This document shows, one piece after another, positions 8,381 through 17,768 of a stretch of DNA of 64,000 bases. The stretch lies in NCBI GenBank assembly GCA_013178155.1, contig JABLXH010000002.1, positions 1 to 64,000 on the forward strand, written 5' to 3'. Both the position numbers and the translations under genes were made by a program. The notes under the pieces were generated by a model that saw nothing but the letters and a program-made list of their open reading frames with translations, made no database searches and had not been told where the DNA came from. Positions within the stretch are counted from its first letter, which is position 1, and each line of letters opens with the position of its first letter. The stretch comes from Armatimonadota bacterium. GTDB lineage: Bacteria > Armatimonadota > Zipacnadia > Zipacnadales > UBA11051.

Positions 8381-8830
8381 ATGGCAGCTACCAGGATTGT
8401 CCAGCAAGTCTCCATCTTTCTGGAGAACAAATCTGGCCGTCTGGCTGAGGTGTGTACCACCCTGGGCGCCCACGACATCAACATTCGGGCGTTGTGCATC
8501 GCCGACACCTCCGATTTTGGCATCCTGCGCCTCATCGTCAACGACCCGGCCAAGGCCGCCAGCGTGTTGCAGCAGGCGGGGTTCTCGGTAGGACAGACCT
8601 CCGTCATCGCGCTGCAGATCCCTGACCGCCCCGGTGGGCTGGGCGGCGTCCTGGAGAAGCTCGAAGCAGTCGGGATCAACGTCGAGTACATGTACGCCTT
8701 CTTCGTGCGCCGCGAAGGCGATGCGGTCGTGCTCTTCCGGGTCGCCGATGATGTGCTGGAAAGCACTATCCGGTTGCTTCAGGAGGCGAACGTCCCGATC
8801 CTGTCGGCGGAGGACGTCTACGCGCTCTAA
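8381..8830 (+). CDS. Tandem ACT-domain protein
   Basis: Small cytoplasmic protein of 149 residues made almost wholly of two ACT domains (about 6-72 and 75-145). Each begins with the pattern xxNKSGRLAEV or xxDRPGGLGGV followed by INIRAL or INVEYM. ACT domains bind amino acids, so this is a likely sensor or allosteric partner for the adjacent ligase. The ATG at 8381 has AAGGAG 8 bases upstream; the in-frame GTG at 8375 overlaps the ligase stop and was not chosen. Confidence 0.85.
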   Translation: MAATRIVQQVSIFLENKSGRLAEVCTTLGAHDINIRALCIADTSDFGILRLIVNDPAKAASVLQQAGFSVGQTSVIALQIPDRPGGLGGVLEKLEAVGINVEYMYAFFVRREGDAVVLFRVADDVLESTIRLLQEANVPILSAEDVYAL

Positions 8831-8865
8831 CCGGTTCCACCGCTGCCCCTGTGAGGTGATCGGCC

Positions 8866-11550
8866 ATGCGTGGCACGGCCCTGCTGTTGGTCTGGGCGTT
8901 GAGTGCAGCGACGCAAGCCCTCTCCGCTCCCGTCGTCCTGTACGTCTCCCCTGAGGGCCGAGACACGTGGACTGGACTGTCTCCAACCGCCAATGCAGCG
9001 GGCACCGACGGGCCCCTGGCCTCGCTGTCCGGCGCTCGTGACCGCTTGCGCCAACTGCGGGCAGCCGGGGAGCTGGACGGTCCGGTGCGCGTCCAACTGC
9101 AGCCCGGCAGTTACCCGCTGGCCGAGCCAATCGTCTTCACTCCGCAGGACGGCGGCACGCCCGAGGCCCCGGTCACCTACGCCGGCGCGCCCGGTTGGGC
9201 GTCGGTGGTCTCCGGGGGCAAAACCATCACCGGCTGGCGTGAAGTGGAGCCAGGGTTGTGGGTCGCCTCCGTACCGGAAGCCCGGGGAGGGGCCTGGCCG
9301 CTACGGAGCCTTTACGTCAACGGTCGTCGCGCGGTGTTGGCCCGTAGCCCAAACGAGGGCTACTTTCGTATCGCGGGCAAGGCGGCGCCCATCGTGGACC
9401 CGGACGGCAATGAGCGCGACAGCGGCAAGATCGCCTTCCGCGTCAAGCCGGAGGACTGGACTGGCTGGCCGGACGTGACCGGGGCCAATGTGATGGTCTT
9501 CTACCACTGGGAGACCGGACTGCTGCCCATCCAGGCCGTAGACCCGGAGAGCGCCACGATCACCCTGACGGGCGAGATGAAGTGGCCCTTCTGGTCCAAC
9601 CAGCGCTACTTCGTGGAGAACGCCCGCGCGGCCCTCGATGCCCCCGGCGAGTTCTGGCTCGACCGTCAGGAGGGCTTGCTGTACTACCGGCCCCGGCCCG
9701 ATGAGGACATGGGCTCGGCCAGCGTCATCGCGCCACGGCTGACCCAGCTCGTGCTCATCGAGGGCGACGTCCAGGCTGGGCTACCGGTGAGCAACCTGCG
9801 CTTTGAGGGCCTGAGTTTCCAGCATACCAACTACGAGCTGGAGCCAACCGGTCATTGCGACTGGCAGGCCGCCGTCACCGTCAATGCCGCGATCCAGGCC
9901 AACGGGGCCAGCGATTGCGCCATAGATGGCTGCGAGGTAGCGCACATCGGCAACTACGCCGTCTGGTTCGCGCAGGGCTGTCAGGGGAACGTGGTGCGCG
10001 GATGCTATGTCCACGACACCAGCGCCGGGGGCGTGCGCCTGGGAACTGGCGGGATCCCCGCCACAGAGCCCGAGCAGACGCGGAGCAACCGCGTGACGGA
10101 CAACCTGATCCGCGACATCGGCCATGAGTTCCCGGGCGCGGTAGGCGTCTGGGTGGGTCAGAGCAGTGACAATGTCATCGCCCACAACGAGATCTGCGAC
10201 ACATACTACACGGCCATCTCCTGCGGTTGGTCGTGGGGGTTCAACCCGACGCAGTGTCACCGCAACCGTATCGAGTACAACTACCTCCACGACATCGGGC
10301 GCGGCCGGCTGTGTGACGAGGGGGCCATCTACACCCTCGGTCTGCAGCCGGGTGCCGTCATCCGTGGGAACCTCATCCACGATGTCTGGGACTGGGACGA
10401 GGGCTACGGCGCCGGAGGCATCTACCCCGACGAGGGGAGCAGCGGCATCCTGATCGAGAACAATGTGGTGTATCGCACCGCCAGTGGCGGCCTTACGGTG
10501 CACTATGGCCGGGACCTCGTGGTGCGCAACAATATCTTCGCCTTTGGTCGGGATGCCCAGATACACCTGGGACGCCGCGACCAGGCCTCTACCATGACCT
10601 TCGAGCGCAACATCGTGTACTTCGACGAGGGCGTGCTGATGCAGCGGGACAGCGAACTGGTCTCGCGCAACAACGTGTACTACAACACGGCCGGCGAGGA
10701 GCTTGTCTTCCCACTGGATCGGGACTGGGCCGCCTGGCAGGCCAGCGGGCAGGACCAGGGCTCGATCATTGCTGACCCGCTGTTCGTGGCCCCTGAACAG
10801 GGCGACTTCCGCTTGCGCCCGGAATCGCCGGCGCTGAAGCTGGGGTTTGAGCCCATTGACACCAGCCTGGCAGGCCTCACGGGGCCGCCGGAGCTCATCC
10901 GCCTGGCCCGAAGCATCGAGCGCGCTCCCCTGGCCACTCCGCGGCGGCCGGAGCCACCGGCCCTGACGCTGGACGAGGGCTTCGAAAACACCCCGTCGGG
11001 CGTGACGGCGGAGAATTGCATCACCTGGGGCGAGGCTGGTGCGGCCCGCATCCGCGTGACCGACCAGGCGGCGGCTACGGGTCGGCACAGCCTGCGGTTT
11101 GAGGACGCACCGGGCCTGGACTTCGCCTACAATCCGCATCTGTGGTACTCGCCGCACCAGACCTCTGGTCTGGCCCGGGGCAGCTTCGACCTGCGCCTGG
11201 AGCCTGGAGCGCTCTTTTGGCACGAATGGCGTGACAACGCCAGCCCCTACCGCGTGGGACCGAGTGTCGGGGTGGACGCCACAGGGCAGCTCAAGTCGGG
11301 GGACCAGGTGCTGATGAACGTGCCCTGGGGGCAGTGGATTCACTTCGAGATCAGCGCAGGCCTGGGGAAGCAGGCCACCGGTGCCTGGGACCTGGTCGTC
11401 ACGGTGCCGGGGCAGGCACCGCAACGGTTCATGGACTTGCCCTGTGACCCCCGGTGGAAGGCACTGGAGTGGATGGGCTTCATCAGCAACGCCGAGGAAG
11501 CGACCGTCTTCGATCTGGACAACGTGACGCTGAAGGTGGAGAAGCCGTAG
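8866..11550 (+). CDS. Secreted right-handed parallel beta-helix protein with C-terminal jelly-roll region
   Basis: Exported protein of 894 residues with a signal peptide in the first 21 residues. After it, YVSPEGRDTWTGLSP and ARDRLRQLR are the typical entry to a pectate-lyase-like beta-helix. Residues about 300-610 have repeating beta-helix turns rich in N, G and I (for example GNLIHDVWDWDEG and IENNVVYRTASGG). The last 200 residues look like a concanavalin-type carbohydrate-binding domain. Probable polysaccharide lyase, hydrolase or binding protein; the substrate is not readable. It follows the ACT gene by 35 bases, but its link to it is doubtful. Confidence 0.82.
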   Translation: MRGTALLLVWALSAATQALSAPVVLYVSPEGRDTWTGLSPTANAAGTDGPLASLSGARDRLRQLRAAGELDGPVRVQLQPGSYPLAEPIVFTPQDGGTPEAPVTYAGAPGWASVVSGGKTITGWREVEPGLWVASVPEARGGAWPLRSLYVNGRRAVLARSPNEGYFRIAGKAAPIVDPDGNERDSGKIAFRVKPEDWTGWPDVTGANVMVFYHWETGLLPIQAVDPESATITLTGEMKWPFWSNQRYFVENARAALDAPGEFWLDRQEGLLYYRPRPDEDMGSASVIAPRLTQLVLIEGDVQAGLPVSNLRFEGLSFQHTNYELEPTGHCDWQAAVTVNAAIQANGASDCAIDGCEVAHIGNYAVWFAQGCQGNVVRGCYVHDTSAGGVRLGTGGIPATEPEQTRSNRVTDNLIRDIGHEFPGAVGVWVGQSSDNVIAHNEICDTYYTAISCGWSWGFNPTQCHRNRIEYNYLHDIGRGRLCDEGAIYTLGLQPGAVIRGNLIHDVWDWDEGYGAGGIYPDEGSSGILIENNVVYRTASGGLTVHYGRDLVVRNNIFAFGRDAQIHLGRRDQASTMTFERNIVYFDEGVLMQRDSELVSRNNVYYNTAGEELVFPLDRDWAAWQASGQDQGSIIADPLFVAPEQGDFRLRPESPALKLGFEPIDTSLAGLTGPPELIRLARSIERAPLATPRRPEPPALTLDEGFENTPSGVTAENCITWGEAGAARIRVTDQAAATGRHSLRFEDAPGLDFAYNPHLWYSPHQTSGLARGSFDLRLEPGALFWHEWRDNASPYRVGPSVGVDATGQLKSGDQVLMNVPWGQWIHFEISAGLGKQATGAWDLVVTVPGQAPQRFMDLPCDPRWKALEWMGFISNAEEATVFDLDNVTLKVEKP

Positions 11551-11576
11551 AGGCTTACCCTCCGAAGAGACCCGCC

Positions 11577-12521
11577 CTACAGCTCCTTCCGCAGCACCGC
11601 AAAGCGGCGTGTGACCTTGAAGCCGAACTTGCCGTAGACCTTCTCGGCGGTGTCGTCGCTGGTCCACAGCACCCACGCATTGTGGTGGCCGTGGCGGCGC
11701 ATGGTCTGCAGACAGCGTCCCAGCACCACCGTGCCGATGCCCATGCCCTGCAGGTCGTCGCGCACGCCGAAGGGGCCAAAGTGCTCACCCTCGAACTGGC
11801 AGTACCCCACGACCTCGTCTCCCCGCACGGCCACCGTGAAGTTGTCGAGTGTCGCCAGGCCCCGCGTGGCATCAGTCAGCAGTTCCCGGGCGTGGCGCAG
11901 CCAGTCGCCGTACATGTGGTCATGGAGGAAGCTCAGAAACGCCGGAAGGTCGGCCGGAGTGAGGTTGCGTACCGCAATCCTCTGTTCCGCCAGGCGCGCC
12001 TCCCGCAGGTCGAGACCGGCGAGGTCCAGCAGGACCAGGTTGGCGTCCATGCTGATGGCCTCGGTCACCGTGGCAAAGCCCTGCTCCTGCAGGAAGGCGA
12101 GGCCTGCAGCGTAGCGCTCGACATCCACACCGGGCACGAAGTAGTTGGGGGCGTAGGGGGCGATGGACACTGACCGGCGTTCGGCTTCGAGAAAGAGGCC
12201 GTCTGCGGCCCTGATGAGCGCCGCGCCGAGGCCCTGGCCGCGGGCCTCAGGGACCACGCCCATGGCCGTGATCCAGCCCTTGTCGGGCTCCAGTCCCACT
12301 CCCTCCAGGGGCACACGCCGGATCAGGCACAGGCAGAAGCCAACGACCTGGCCCCCTTGCTCCGCCACCAGCAACCAGTCCGGGTGGAAGTTGGGGTCCA
12401 GGAGCACCTTGCGGCGGAAGGTGGCCGTGTCCACCTGATCCCAGGGCAGGGCGGCGTTCCACGCGGCCAGCAGGTCAGGCTCGTCGGTGCCCCGGTAGCC
12501 GCGAATCGTGACGTCTGCCAT
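11577..12521 (-). CDS. Double-domain GNAT acetyltransferase
   Basis: Cytoplasmic protein of 314 residues with two GNAT folds. The N-terminal one has the acetyl-CoA motif ARGQGLGAAL near residue 95. The C-terminal one has LQGMGIGTVVL near residue 250, followed by EKVYGKFGFK. Two-domain GNATs of this kind include mycothiol synthase (MshD), and the upstream neighbour is an MshB-like PIG-L protein. That pairing is suggestive only, because no MshA or MshC is visible. It is the last gene of a leftward four-gene operon. Confidence 0.85.
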   Translation of the reverse strand: MADVTIRGYRGTDEPDLLAAWNAALPWDQVDTATFRRKVLLDPNFHPDWLLVAEQGGQVVGFCLCLIRRVPLEGVGLEPDKGWITAMGVVPEARGQGLGAALIRAADGLFLEAERRSVSIAPYAPNYFVPGVDVERYAAGLAFLQEQGFATVTEAISMDANLVLLDLAGLDLREARLAEQRIAVRNLTPADLPAFLSFLHDHMYGDWLRHARELLTDATRGLATLDNFTVAVRGDEVVGYCQFEGEHFGPFGVRDDLQGMGIGTVVLGRCLQTMRRHGHHNAWVLWTSDDTAEKVYGKFGFKVTRRFAVLRKEL

Positions 12522-12535
12522 GTCCTCTTCACCCC

Positions 12536-13234
12536 TCAGAGGAGGTCGCGCTGCTGGATCATCCGCGCTTCATCCACGGCGAAAGCCATGGCATGGCCCG
12601 TCCGCAGGGCGATGCCGTGCAGCCGCGTCCGCGCCTGGTACCAGTCCCAGTACGGAAAGCCCCCTTCGCCGCGGCCGATGGCGAAGCAGTCAAAGGCGGC
12701 CTTCCACTGCTCCATGACTGCGGTGATGTCCAGGAAGTGATAGGGTCGGAAGTGGTCCGGGTCCTCCCAGTTGTCGGCGAAATACAGCCGCGCCCAGCGC
12801 ATCGGTGGCAGGCCGTCGAGGTCGAAGTGGCGGATGCCCGCCAGAAACATGGCGCGGCGGGCAATCTCATAGGCGGCGGTATGGTCACTGTGGATGCTTT
12901 CGCGCCAGTGGGTGATGACCACCTGCGGCTGGACCTGGCGCAGGATCCGTGCCACCGCCAGCGCCGCGTCCTCGGTGGCGAAGAGCTCACCATCGGCGAA
13001 GGGCAGGAAGTGCGGCGTCGCCTGCAGCACAGCGGCCGCCGCCTCGGCCTCAGCCCGCTTCTGGGCGCCGTAGGCCTCCGGCGACAGCGTCGCGCTGCCC
13101 TTCTCGCCGAGGGTCAGGTGGATGACGTGGGCGTCCCAGCCCGCCTGCGCATGCTTGAGCAGCGCGGCCCCGGCCGAGAACTCCATGTCAGCCGCATGGG
13201 CGCCCACCGCGACGATGGAAGGCTTGTCGGGCAT
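12536..13234 (-). CDS. PIG-L (LmbE-like) family protein with altered active-site motif
   Basis: Zinc-dependent N-acetylglucosamine-type deacetylase fold, 232 residues. The family motif AHPDD is replaced by AHAAD (residues 12-16): the zinc ligands His13 and Asp16 remain, but the Asp that acts as general base in MshB is Ala15. The other zinc-site region, HSDHTAA, is intact. The ATG at 13234 follows TAGGAGA; an open frame continuing upstream is overlap with the mttB-like gene. It lies 11 bases after that gene, so it is in the same operon. The function is uncertain: either a divergent deacetylase subfamily or an inactive one. Confidence 0.83.
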   Translation of the reverse strand: MPDKPSIVAVGAHAADMEFSAGAALLKHAQAGWDAHVIHLTLGEKGSATLSPEAYGAQKRAEAEAAAAVLQATPHFLPFADGELFATEDAALAVARILRQVQPQVVITHWRESIHSDHTAAYEIARRAMFLAGIRHFDLDGLPPMRWARLYFADNWEDPDHFRPYHFLDITAVMEQWKAAFDCFAIGRGEGGFPYWDWYQARTRLHGIALRTGHAMAFAVDEARMIQQRDLL

Positions 13235-13245
13235 GGTGGCATCTC

Positions 13246-14661
13246 CTACAGGCGTACTCCATAGTCCTTCGCCGCACGCTTCAGGACCTGCCGCATGGCC
13301 GCCAACTGGTCCTCGCGCCCCTCGGGCTTGCGATACTCCCCAAGCAGCTTCTCGAACTCCGCCTGGGCGCGGTCCAGGACCGCCAACTCGTCGCCGGCTC
13401 CGGTCCAGCCCGCGCGCGGGAACAGCTCGGGCAGCCAGACGCTCTGGCGGAAGAAACGAAGCGTGTGGTCGCTTTGCAGGAAGTTGGTCTCGAGGCCCAG
13501 GTCCACCTCGGCGATGGTCGGCAGGGCGATGCGTTCGGAAACCGGCTGGACGTCTCGGCCATAGAGGTCGAGGCTGGCGACGAAATCGCGCTCCAGCAGG
13601 AGCTGCACCGGGGCCAGGGTCTTGCCACACTCCAGCATGCCCTGGCCCAGGCCCGGATGGTAGCCCGTAAAGGCCGCCACCATCATGGCCTTGTAGGCCT
13701 TCTCCATGACGGCATAGAGGCCCGGTTGCGTGGAATCGCAGTATTCGCCGGCCCCCGGCGGGAAGGGGAAGCCGGTCCAGCGCCGCAGGAACTCACACAC
13801 CACGAAGGCCATGTACATGGCATCCGGGGCCGAGTAGCTGGGCTGGCCGGTGCGCATGTCCACGGTGGCCGCCCACATGGAGCCGCCCAGGGGCACCTCG
13901 GGGTTAATGGCGCGGCCGCAGATCCACCCGGCCACCACCTCCGCCGCGGCCACCGCGATGAAGCCCTCGACCGTAACCGGCGTCGTGATCCCGGCCACCG
14001 GCATGGCCACGAGACCAACGGGAACGCCTGCCCTGGCCTGAGCCACCAGCCGGTCGGCCGGCTCGCGGTCAAACCGCAGGGGATGGGCGAAGCACAGGGC
14101 CGTCCAGCAGCAGAAGTCGTCATCCGCGCCCAGGATCGCCCCCATCCCCTCGATGTAGGGGCGCTGGTCGGCCCGCATGGGGTAGACCCAGCGGGGGCGC
14201 CGGGCAAACTCGGCCAGCGTCAGCGCCGCGTACAGCGGCTCCAGGACCGGCGGCACCTCGGCTTGCAGCAGGCAGTGGCCTACGCCCGCCTCGCCATGGA
14301 GCACGTCACCCAGCTTGATGAGCGCGACGAAGTCCTCGCGGTTGCCGGAGCGCTTCCGCCGGGTCGGCCAGTCGTAGTAGTACTGAGCGACCTGCAAGTC
14401 CAATCGGGGGCGCGGCGGAGGGGCGAAGCGGTCGTGGAGGGTGCCGTTGTACTGCTGGCGGAAGCTCGCCACATACTCGCGCGTCATCGGCGCCGGGAAG
14501 CGGGCTCGCTGCGCTGCGAAGTCCACCCGGGCGCCAAGGCGGTCCAGAGCCTGGAGCAACTCGTCCTGCTGGATGAGCACGCCCGTCTGCTCCAGGACAG
14601 CGCACACGGTCGCGGCCAGGGGCTCGACATGCTCATCGCGCAGCAACTGGGTCTGGAACAC
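13246..14661 (-). CDS. Trimethylamine methyltransferase (MttB) family protein, non-pyrrolysine, copy 1
   Basis: TIM-barrel methyltransferase of 471 residues. MttB relatives transfer a methyl group from a quaternary or tertiary amine to a corrinoid protein. Matching segments to the upstream paralogue include TQLLRDEHVEPLA, GGSMWAATVDMRTG, YSAPDAMYMAF and ECGKTLAPVQLLLERDF. No in-frame amber codon is present, so this is the Pyl-free type that includes glycine betaine and related demethylases. It begins 5 bases after the first copy ends. No corrinoid protein gene is in the window. Confidence 0.85.
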   Translation of the reverse strand: MFQTQLLRDEHVEPLAATVCAVLEQTGVLIQQDELLQALDRLGARVDFAAQRARFPAPMTREYVASFRQQYNGTLHDRFAPPPRPRLDLQVAQYYYDWPTRRKRSGNREDFVALIKLGDVLHGEAGVGHCLLQAEVPPVLEPLYAALTLAEFARRPRWVYPMRADQRPYIEGMGAILGADDDFCCWTALCFAHPLRFDREPADRLVAQARAGVPVGLVAMPVAGITTPVTVEGFIAVAAAEVVAGWICGRAINPEVPLGGSMWAATVDMRTGQPSYSAPDAMYMAFVVCEFLRRWTGFPFPPGAGEYCDSTQPGLYAVMEKAYKAMMVAAFTGYHPGLGQGMLECGKTLAPVQLLLERDFVASLDLYGRDVQPVSERIALPTIAEVDLGLETNFLQSDHTLRFFRQSVWLPELFPRAGWTGAGDELAVLDRAQAEFEKLLGEYRKPEGREDQLAAMRQVLKRAAKDYGVRL

Positions 14662-14666
14662 AGGGC

Positions 14667-16139
14667 CTACACCTGCACGCCGAAGTCGCGGGCGGCGCGG
14701 TCCAGAATAGCGCGCATGGCCGCCAGCTTGTCCGGGTCCACCTCGGGCTTGCGGTACTCGCCAAGCAGCTCCTCAAACTTGGCCTGGGCCCGGGCCAGCA
14801 GGGCTTCGTCCGCGGCACAGCCCTTCCAGCCCTCGCGGTCCACGAGCTTTGGCAGCCAGACATTGCCGCGGAAATGCTCCAGCGTATGGGTGCTCTCGAA
14901 GTAGTTGCGTCCGAAGCCCAGGTCCACTTCCTGCATGGTCTCCCAGGCCAGATTCTCGGCCGTGGGGGCGATCTCACGGCCGAAGATACCCAGAGCGCCC
15001 AGGAAGTCGCGTTCCAGGAGCAACTGCACCGGGCACATGGTCTTGCCGCACTCGAGCATGCCGGAACCGACCGCCGGGTGCTGCCCGGTGAAAGCCGCGA
15101 CCATCATGGCCTTGTACATCTTTTCCAGCACAGCGTACAGCCCCGGCTCCTTGGCATCGCAGTACTCGCCCCCGCCCGGCGGGATGCTTACCCCCGTCCA
15201 GCGCCGGATGAACTCGATGCTGCAGAAGGCCATGTACATGGCATCGGGGGCCGAATAGCTGACCGTCCCGGTGCGCATGTCTACGGTGGCCGCCCACATC
15301 GAGCCGCCAAGGGGGACATCCGGGTTGATGGCGCGGCCCGCGATCCAGCCCGCCACCTGTTCGGCCCCTGTCATGGCCATGAAGCCCTCGGGGGTGATGG
15401 GCGTGGAGACCCCCGCCACCGGCATGGCGGTCAGCCCTACCGGCACCCCCGCCTTGGCCATCAGCACGAAGCGTCCGGCCGGCTCGCGGTCAAAGCGCAG
15501 CGGGTGGGCAAAGCAGATGGCGCCCCAGGCGAGGAGGCTGTCGCCCACTCCCAGGACCTCGGCCATCTCCTGCAGATAGGGCCGCTGGTCGGCGCGGAAG
15601 CAGTAGACCCCCACGGGCTTGCTCACATGCTCGGCCATGACGATGGCCGAGTGCAGGGGCTCCAGGATCGCCGGGACATCGGTCGGGGTCAGGGTATGGC
15701 CGACGCCCTGGTCGCCGTGCAAGACCTCACCCAGCTTCAGCATGGTGATGAAGTCGGGGGTGTTGCTGCTGCGTCGGGTGCGGGAGGCCCAGTCGTAGTA
15801 GAGCTGGGCGATGTCGGTGCTCAGCACCGGCAGCGAGGGGGGTATGAAGCCCGCGCTCGCGGCGACGCGGCCGCCCTCGCTGGTGGGATCGCTGATTTTG
15901 TAGCTGCTTCCATACATCCGCCCGCCATACTGGGCGCGGAAGCCGGCCACGTACTCCTCGACCATGGCCCGAGGAAAGCGCACACGCTCCGCAGCCTGGT
16001 CAACCCGGGCGCCCGCGGCCGCCAGGGCCTGCAGCATCTCGTCGTTCTGGCACAGGATCCCGATCTCCTCCAGGATGCGCAGGGAGGTGTCGGCGATGGG
16101 CTCGATGTGCTCGTCACGCAGCAACTCGGTCTGGAACAT
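14667..16139 (-). CDS. Trimethylamine methyltransferase (MttB) family protein, non-pyrrolysine, copy 2
   Basis: 490-residue paralogue of the next gene, alike along nearly the whole length (TELLRDEHIEPIADT, GGSMWAATVDMRTG, LECGKTMCPVQLLLERDF). The ATG at 16139 is preceded by GAGGAG at 7 bases. It is the first gene of a leftward operon with copy 1, PIG-L and GNAT, divergent from the FGGY kinase. The 138-base divergent gap shows no clear promoter. Likely acts on a methylated amine through a corrinoid partner encoded elsewhere; substrate unknown. Confidence 0.85.
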   Translation of the reverse strand: MFQTELLRDEHIEPIADTSLRILEEIGILCQNDEMLQALAAAGARVDQAAERVRFPRAMVEEYVAGFRAQYGGRMYGSSYKISDPTSEGGRVAASAGFIPPSLPVLSTDIAQLYYDWASRTRRSSNTPDFITMLKLGEVLHGDQGVGHTLTPTDVPAILEPLHSAIVMAEHVSKPVGVYCFRADQRPYLQEMAEVLGVGDSLLAWGAICFAHPLRFDREPAGRFVLMAKAGVPVGLTAMPVAGVSTPITPEGFMAMTGAEQVAGWIAGRAINPDVPLGGSMWAATVDMRTGTVSYSAPDAMYMAFCSIEFIRRWTGVSIPPGGGEYCDAKEPGLYAVLEKMYKAMMVAAFTGQHPAVGSGMLECGKTMCPVQLLLERDFLGALGIFGREIAPTAENLAWETMQEVDLGFGRNYFESTHTLEHFRGNVWLPKLVDREGWKGCAADEALLARAQAKFEELLGEYRKPEVDPDKLAAMRAILDRAARDFGVQV

Positions 16140-16277
16140 GCTTGACTCCTCGGTGTGCTGATGCCCTCTGGGGCCGTTACCTTCGCCCGGCGCCCGGCAC
16201 ATTCCTGCGGCCTGCAGACAGGAAGCGCGGTGCCTGCGGCGAAGTATGGCGCGACACACGCGGAAAGGGTGAGCGCC

Positions 16278-17768
16278 ATGCCACAGGTCATCGTCGTGGA
16301 CTGCGGGTCCACCAACCTTCGCGCCATCGCTGTGGACCAGAACGGACGCATCGCCGCCACAGCCGGACGGCCCAACGCGCCTGTACCCCAGCCAGGACAA
16401 CCTCGTGGGTACATCATCTGGGACATGGAGCAGCTATGGAGTCAGATCTGTGAGGTGACCCGGGAGTGTGCCGCTCGGGCCGAGGACATCAGAGCGGTGA
16501 CGTTTACCACCTGGGGCGCTGACGGGGCGCCGGTGCGAGCCGATGGCAGCCTGGCCTACCCGCCCATCTGCTGGCAGGACACCCGCACCGAGGCGCTGGC
16601 GGCCTCTATCGGCGAGCGGATGCCGGTGCTGGAGATCTACCGTGAGACGGGCTACCAGGTCATCCCCTTCAACACGCTGCTGAAGCTCATCTGGCTGCGC
16701 GAGAACGAGCCGCAGACGCTGGACGGCACGCAGTGGCTGATGATGGCCGGTCTGCTGAGTATGAGGCTTTGCGGCGAGCGGTCCATAGACCCGACGGCCG
16801 GCGGTACCATGATGGCGATGGACATGGCGCGGCGGGACTGGTCGCCGCGGATGCTGGCCCTGGCCGGGCTCGACAGCTCTTTCTTCCCGTCCTGGGTGGA
16901 GCCCGGGGGCGTCATCGGGCGAGTGACCGCCGGAGCGGCGGCGGAGACTGGCCTGCCGGAGGGGATCGCCGTGGTCGCCGCCGGCCATGACACCCAGTTT
17001 GCCGCTATCGGCTCCGGGGCACAGCCGGGAGAGGCGATCCTGTCGTCCGGGACCTGGGAGATCCTGATGCTGCGGCAAGACAGCTTTCAGGCCACCGAAG
17101 CCGGATTCGCTGACGGGGTCCTCATTGAGTGTGACGCCGTGCCTGGTTTCTACAACCCGCAACTGCTGATGATGGGCTCGGGAGTGCTGGAGTGGATCCG
17201 CGACCACTTCTATGCCGGGCTGGGCGAGGGCGACGAAGCATACGCCCGACTGGCGAAGGACTGTGAGCAGGTCGGGTTGGGGTCAGGGGGCGTTACGGTG
17301 CTGCCCAGCTTCGTCGCCTCCACCGGCCCCGCCAAGCGCTACGGCACGCAGGGCACAATCCTGGGCCTGACCATCACCACCGAGCCGGCGCAGGTCTACC
17401 GTGCGGCGCTGGAGGGCCTGACCTGCCAGTTGCGACACGCGCTGGAGGTTCTCCGCTCAGCCACTGGCGCTAGCCCGACGCTCATTCGTGTCGTGGGCGG
17501 CGGCAGCAAAAACGCGCTCTGGAACCAGATGCGCGCCGACATGACCGGCCTGCCCATCGTTACGATAGACCAGAAGGAGGCGACCGTCGTCGGCGCTGCC
17601 ATGTTTGCCCAGTTGGGCGCGGGAACGTTTGCCACCCTGGCTGAGGCCCAGGCGGCGATGAAGGGGGGAGCCGCCACTGTGGAACCCGGCGACGGCGCTG
17701 CCTGTGACGAGCTGTACGCCAAGTACCGGCAGGGCATTGAGGCTCTGGGCGGGTTCTACGGCGCGTGA
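16278..17768 (+). CDS. FGGY-family carbohydrate kinase, L-fuculokinase-like
   Basis: Sugar kinase of 496 residues. It matches the FucK subgroup well: VVDCGSTNLRAIAVDQ at the N-terminal phosphate loop, FNTLLKLIWLRENEPQ, GHDTQFAAIGSGA with the catalytic Asp, LSSGTWEILM, and GGGSKNALWNQMRADM near the C-terminus. It would phosphorylate L-fuculose or a related ketose. I chose the ATG at 16278 because homology begins there. Its GTGA end overlaps the transporter gene, implying coupled uptake and phosphorylation. Confidence 0.85.
   Translation: MPQVIVVDCGSTNLRAIAVDQNGRIAATAGRPNAPVPQPGQPRGYIIWDMEQLWSQICEVTRECAARAEDIRAVTFTTWGADGAPVRADGSLAYPPICWQDTRTEALAASIGERMPVLEIYRETGYQVIPFNTLLKLIWLRENEPQTLDGTQWLMMAGLLSMRLCGERSIDPTAGGTMMAMDMARRDWSPRMLALAGLDSSFFPSWVEPGGVIGRVTAGAAAETGLPEGIAVVAAGHDTQFAAIGSGAQPGEAILSSGTWEILMLRQDSFQATEAGFADGVLIECDAVPGFYNPQLLMMGSGVLEWIRDHFYAGLGEGDEAYARLAKDCEQVGLGSGGVTVLPSFVASTGPAKRYGTQGTILGLTITTEPAQVYRAALEGLTCQLRHALEVLRSATGASPTLIRVVGGGSKNALWNQMRADMTGLPIVTIDQKEATVVGAAMFAQLGAGTFATLAEAQAAMKGGAATVEPGDGAACDELYAKYRQGIEALGGFYGA

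Noticed and set aside
9781-11676. 631-codon open frame on the minus strand across the beta-helix gene
   Set aside because: It mirrors a confirmed gene on the other strand. In high-GC DNA, long antisense frames arise from codon bias, and its translation shows no domain or signal.
13235-13630. N-terminal extension of the PIG-L gene
   Set aside because: It overlaps the end of the MttB-like gene in another frame. The family sequence begins at MPDKPS with a ribosome site.
13246-16139. Pyrrolysine-type MttB
   Set aside because: No in-frame amber codon inside either gene; both frames are uninterrupted.
13465-16145. Long plus-strand open frames (479 and 423 codons) opposite the two MttB-like genes
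   Set aside because: Both are shadows of the paralogous minus-strand genes; they resemble each other only because the genes beneath are paralogues.
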